A stretch of 6,823 nt of DNA from Faecalimonas sp. (GTDB taxonomy: Bacteria; Bacillota; Clostridia; Lachnospirales; Lachnospiraceae). The notes under the pieces are model-generated. The model was not told the DNA's origin and did no database searches. It worked only from the letters and a program-made list of their open reading frames with translations. The stretch covers positions 1-6,823 of the forward strand of contig JAHHTN010000090.1 in assembly GCA_020024645.1 (NCBI GenBank), written 5' to 3'. Positions within the stretch are counted from its first letter, which is position 1, and the number at the start of each line of letters is the position of its first letter. Both the position numbers and the translations under genes were made by a program. This document shows, one piece after another, positions 6,169-6,823 of the stretch.

Positions 6169-6823
6169 GTGAATAAGAAGAAAAAGTTTAAATATATTTA
6201 TTACGGGTTTGATTTCGCAAGTGGTCATCCTTTTATTGGGAATAGTTGTTCCTAGATTATTAATTGTTAGTTTTGGATTAGAAGTGAATGGATTACTTTC
6301 CATGGTAGCAACAGATAGATATTTTAAGAGGACGGGGTTTTTCTATGGAATAGCAGTTATCTTGTTAGCATTTTTGTATCCTGTAGTGATTAAAGTTGAA
6401 TTAGAATATTGGATGGTTGCAATAATCATTCTGTTGCAAGGATTAGCAGAGGTTATTAAATATTTTTTCAAGGAAAACTTAACATTTTATTGAAAGTTGA
6501 TGGAAGAAGTTATATTACAACTAATATTGCGACAATAGTTAATGTGCTTATTCACTTGACAAAAATTATTTTGATTTTATTAGGATTTGATATTATTTCA
6601 GTTCAGATTGTATATTTTGCAATCAATTTAGTGCAAATGTTATATTTGACATGGTATGTTCGAAAATATTATGCTTGGTTGGATTGGCATGCAAAGCCAA
6701 TTATAATGCCCTTAGTCAAAGTAAATTTGTTATTATACATCAGATTTCTGCACTGATATTCAATAATACAGATGTTTTGGTCCTAACATATTTTTGTGGA
6801 TTAAAAGTGGTAAGTGTATATTC
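6169..6823 (+). pseudogene. Broken Wzx-type polysaccharide flippase/exporter gene, N-terminal half, cut by the window end
   Basis: Membrane protein of the polysaccharide exporter (MOP/Wzx) superfamily, which would flip lipid-linked repeat units across the membrane. The protein can be followed only by changing frame. Piece A (from about 6173 to about 6477) reads RRKSLNIFITGLISQ, then hydrophobic helices and PRLLIVSFG, and ends at TGA 6491-6493. Piece B (about 6478-6698) contains LLKVDGRSYITTN and two further helices and ends at TGA 6754-6756. Piece C (6699-6823) contains HQISALIFNNTDVL and is open to the window edge. Joins need a missing base near 6474-6478 and another near 6697-6699. The only well-placed start, GTG 6169, is out of frame with piece A and stops at 6253-6255; ATA at 6173 may be a mutated ATG. 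Between GLLS and VATDRYFKRTG about 40-45 residues usual for the family, including a transmembrane segment, seem deleted. Sequencing error could explain single-base shifts but not the deletion. Confidence 0.85.

Noticed and set aside
6169..6823. Flippase as two separate small membrane proteins of 94 and 88 residues
   Set aside because: The pieces join end to end into one recognisable flippase when single bases are restored, and the second piece lacks a ribosome binding site of its own.

Overview
The window is a stretch of a surface-polysaccharide (capsule or exopolysaccharide/O-antigen type) gene cluster from a low-GC, Gram-positive-like bacterium. The evidence for that host is AT-rich DNA, AT-rich codon use, strong AGGAGG-type ribosome binding sites, and protein variants that read like those of Clostridia/Lachnospiraceae. 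The taxonomic call is an inference from style, not from a marker gene. Every real gene is on the + strand. I saw no RNA gene, insertion sequence, CRISPR array or clear terminator.

Layout. Bases 2-76 hold what may be the last 24 codons of an unidentified upstream gene. From 137 to 6070 six intact genes run nearly end to end (gaps of 2, 19, 1, -1 and 21 nt) and must be one transcription unit. They are glucose-1-phosphate cytidylyltransferase (rfbF), CDP-glucose 4,6-dehydratase (rfbG), CDP-4-keto-6-deoxyglucose 3-dehydrase E1 (rfbH), the N- and C-terminal subunits of a split transketolase, and a short-chain-dehydrogenase-type nucleotide-sugar reductase/epimerase. After a 98-nt gap, the N-terminal half of a Wzx-type polysaccharide flippase/exporter gene follows. 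It is broken by frameshifts, a lost or out-of-frame start and an apparent internal deletion, and it runs off the window end.

How the genes fit together. RfbF, RfbG and RfbH make CDP-4-keto-3,6-dideoxyglucose, the common precursor of CDP-3,6-dideoxyhexoses. In the yersiniose pathway a ThDP enzyme (YerE) then adds a two-carbon unit to C4 and a reductase (YerF) reduces the new side-chain ketone. Here no acetolactate-synthase-like YerE is present, but a two-subunit transketolase sits directly after rfbH with 1-nt spacing and is followed by an SDR. My main hypothesis is that this transketolase adds a two-carbon ketol (hydroxyacetyl) unit to the 4-keto sugar and the SDR reduces it. That would give a CDP-linked branched octose with a 4-C-(1,2-dihydroxyethyl)-type branch. 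The catalytic ThDP residues are intact, while three residues that contact the ketose-phosphate donor or its phosphate in classical transketolases are replaced (Y110, S118 and V168 of the C-subunit), which suggests altered substrate use. The ferredoxin-type reductase (E3, RfbI/AscD) that normally serves RfbH is not in the window.
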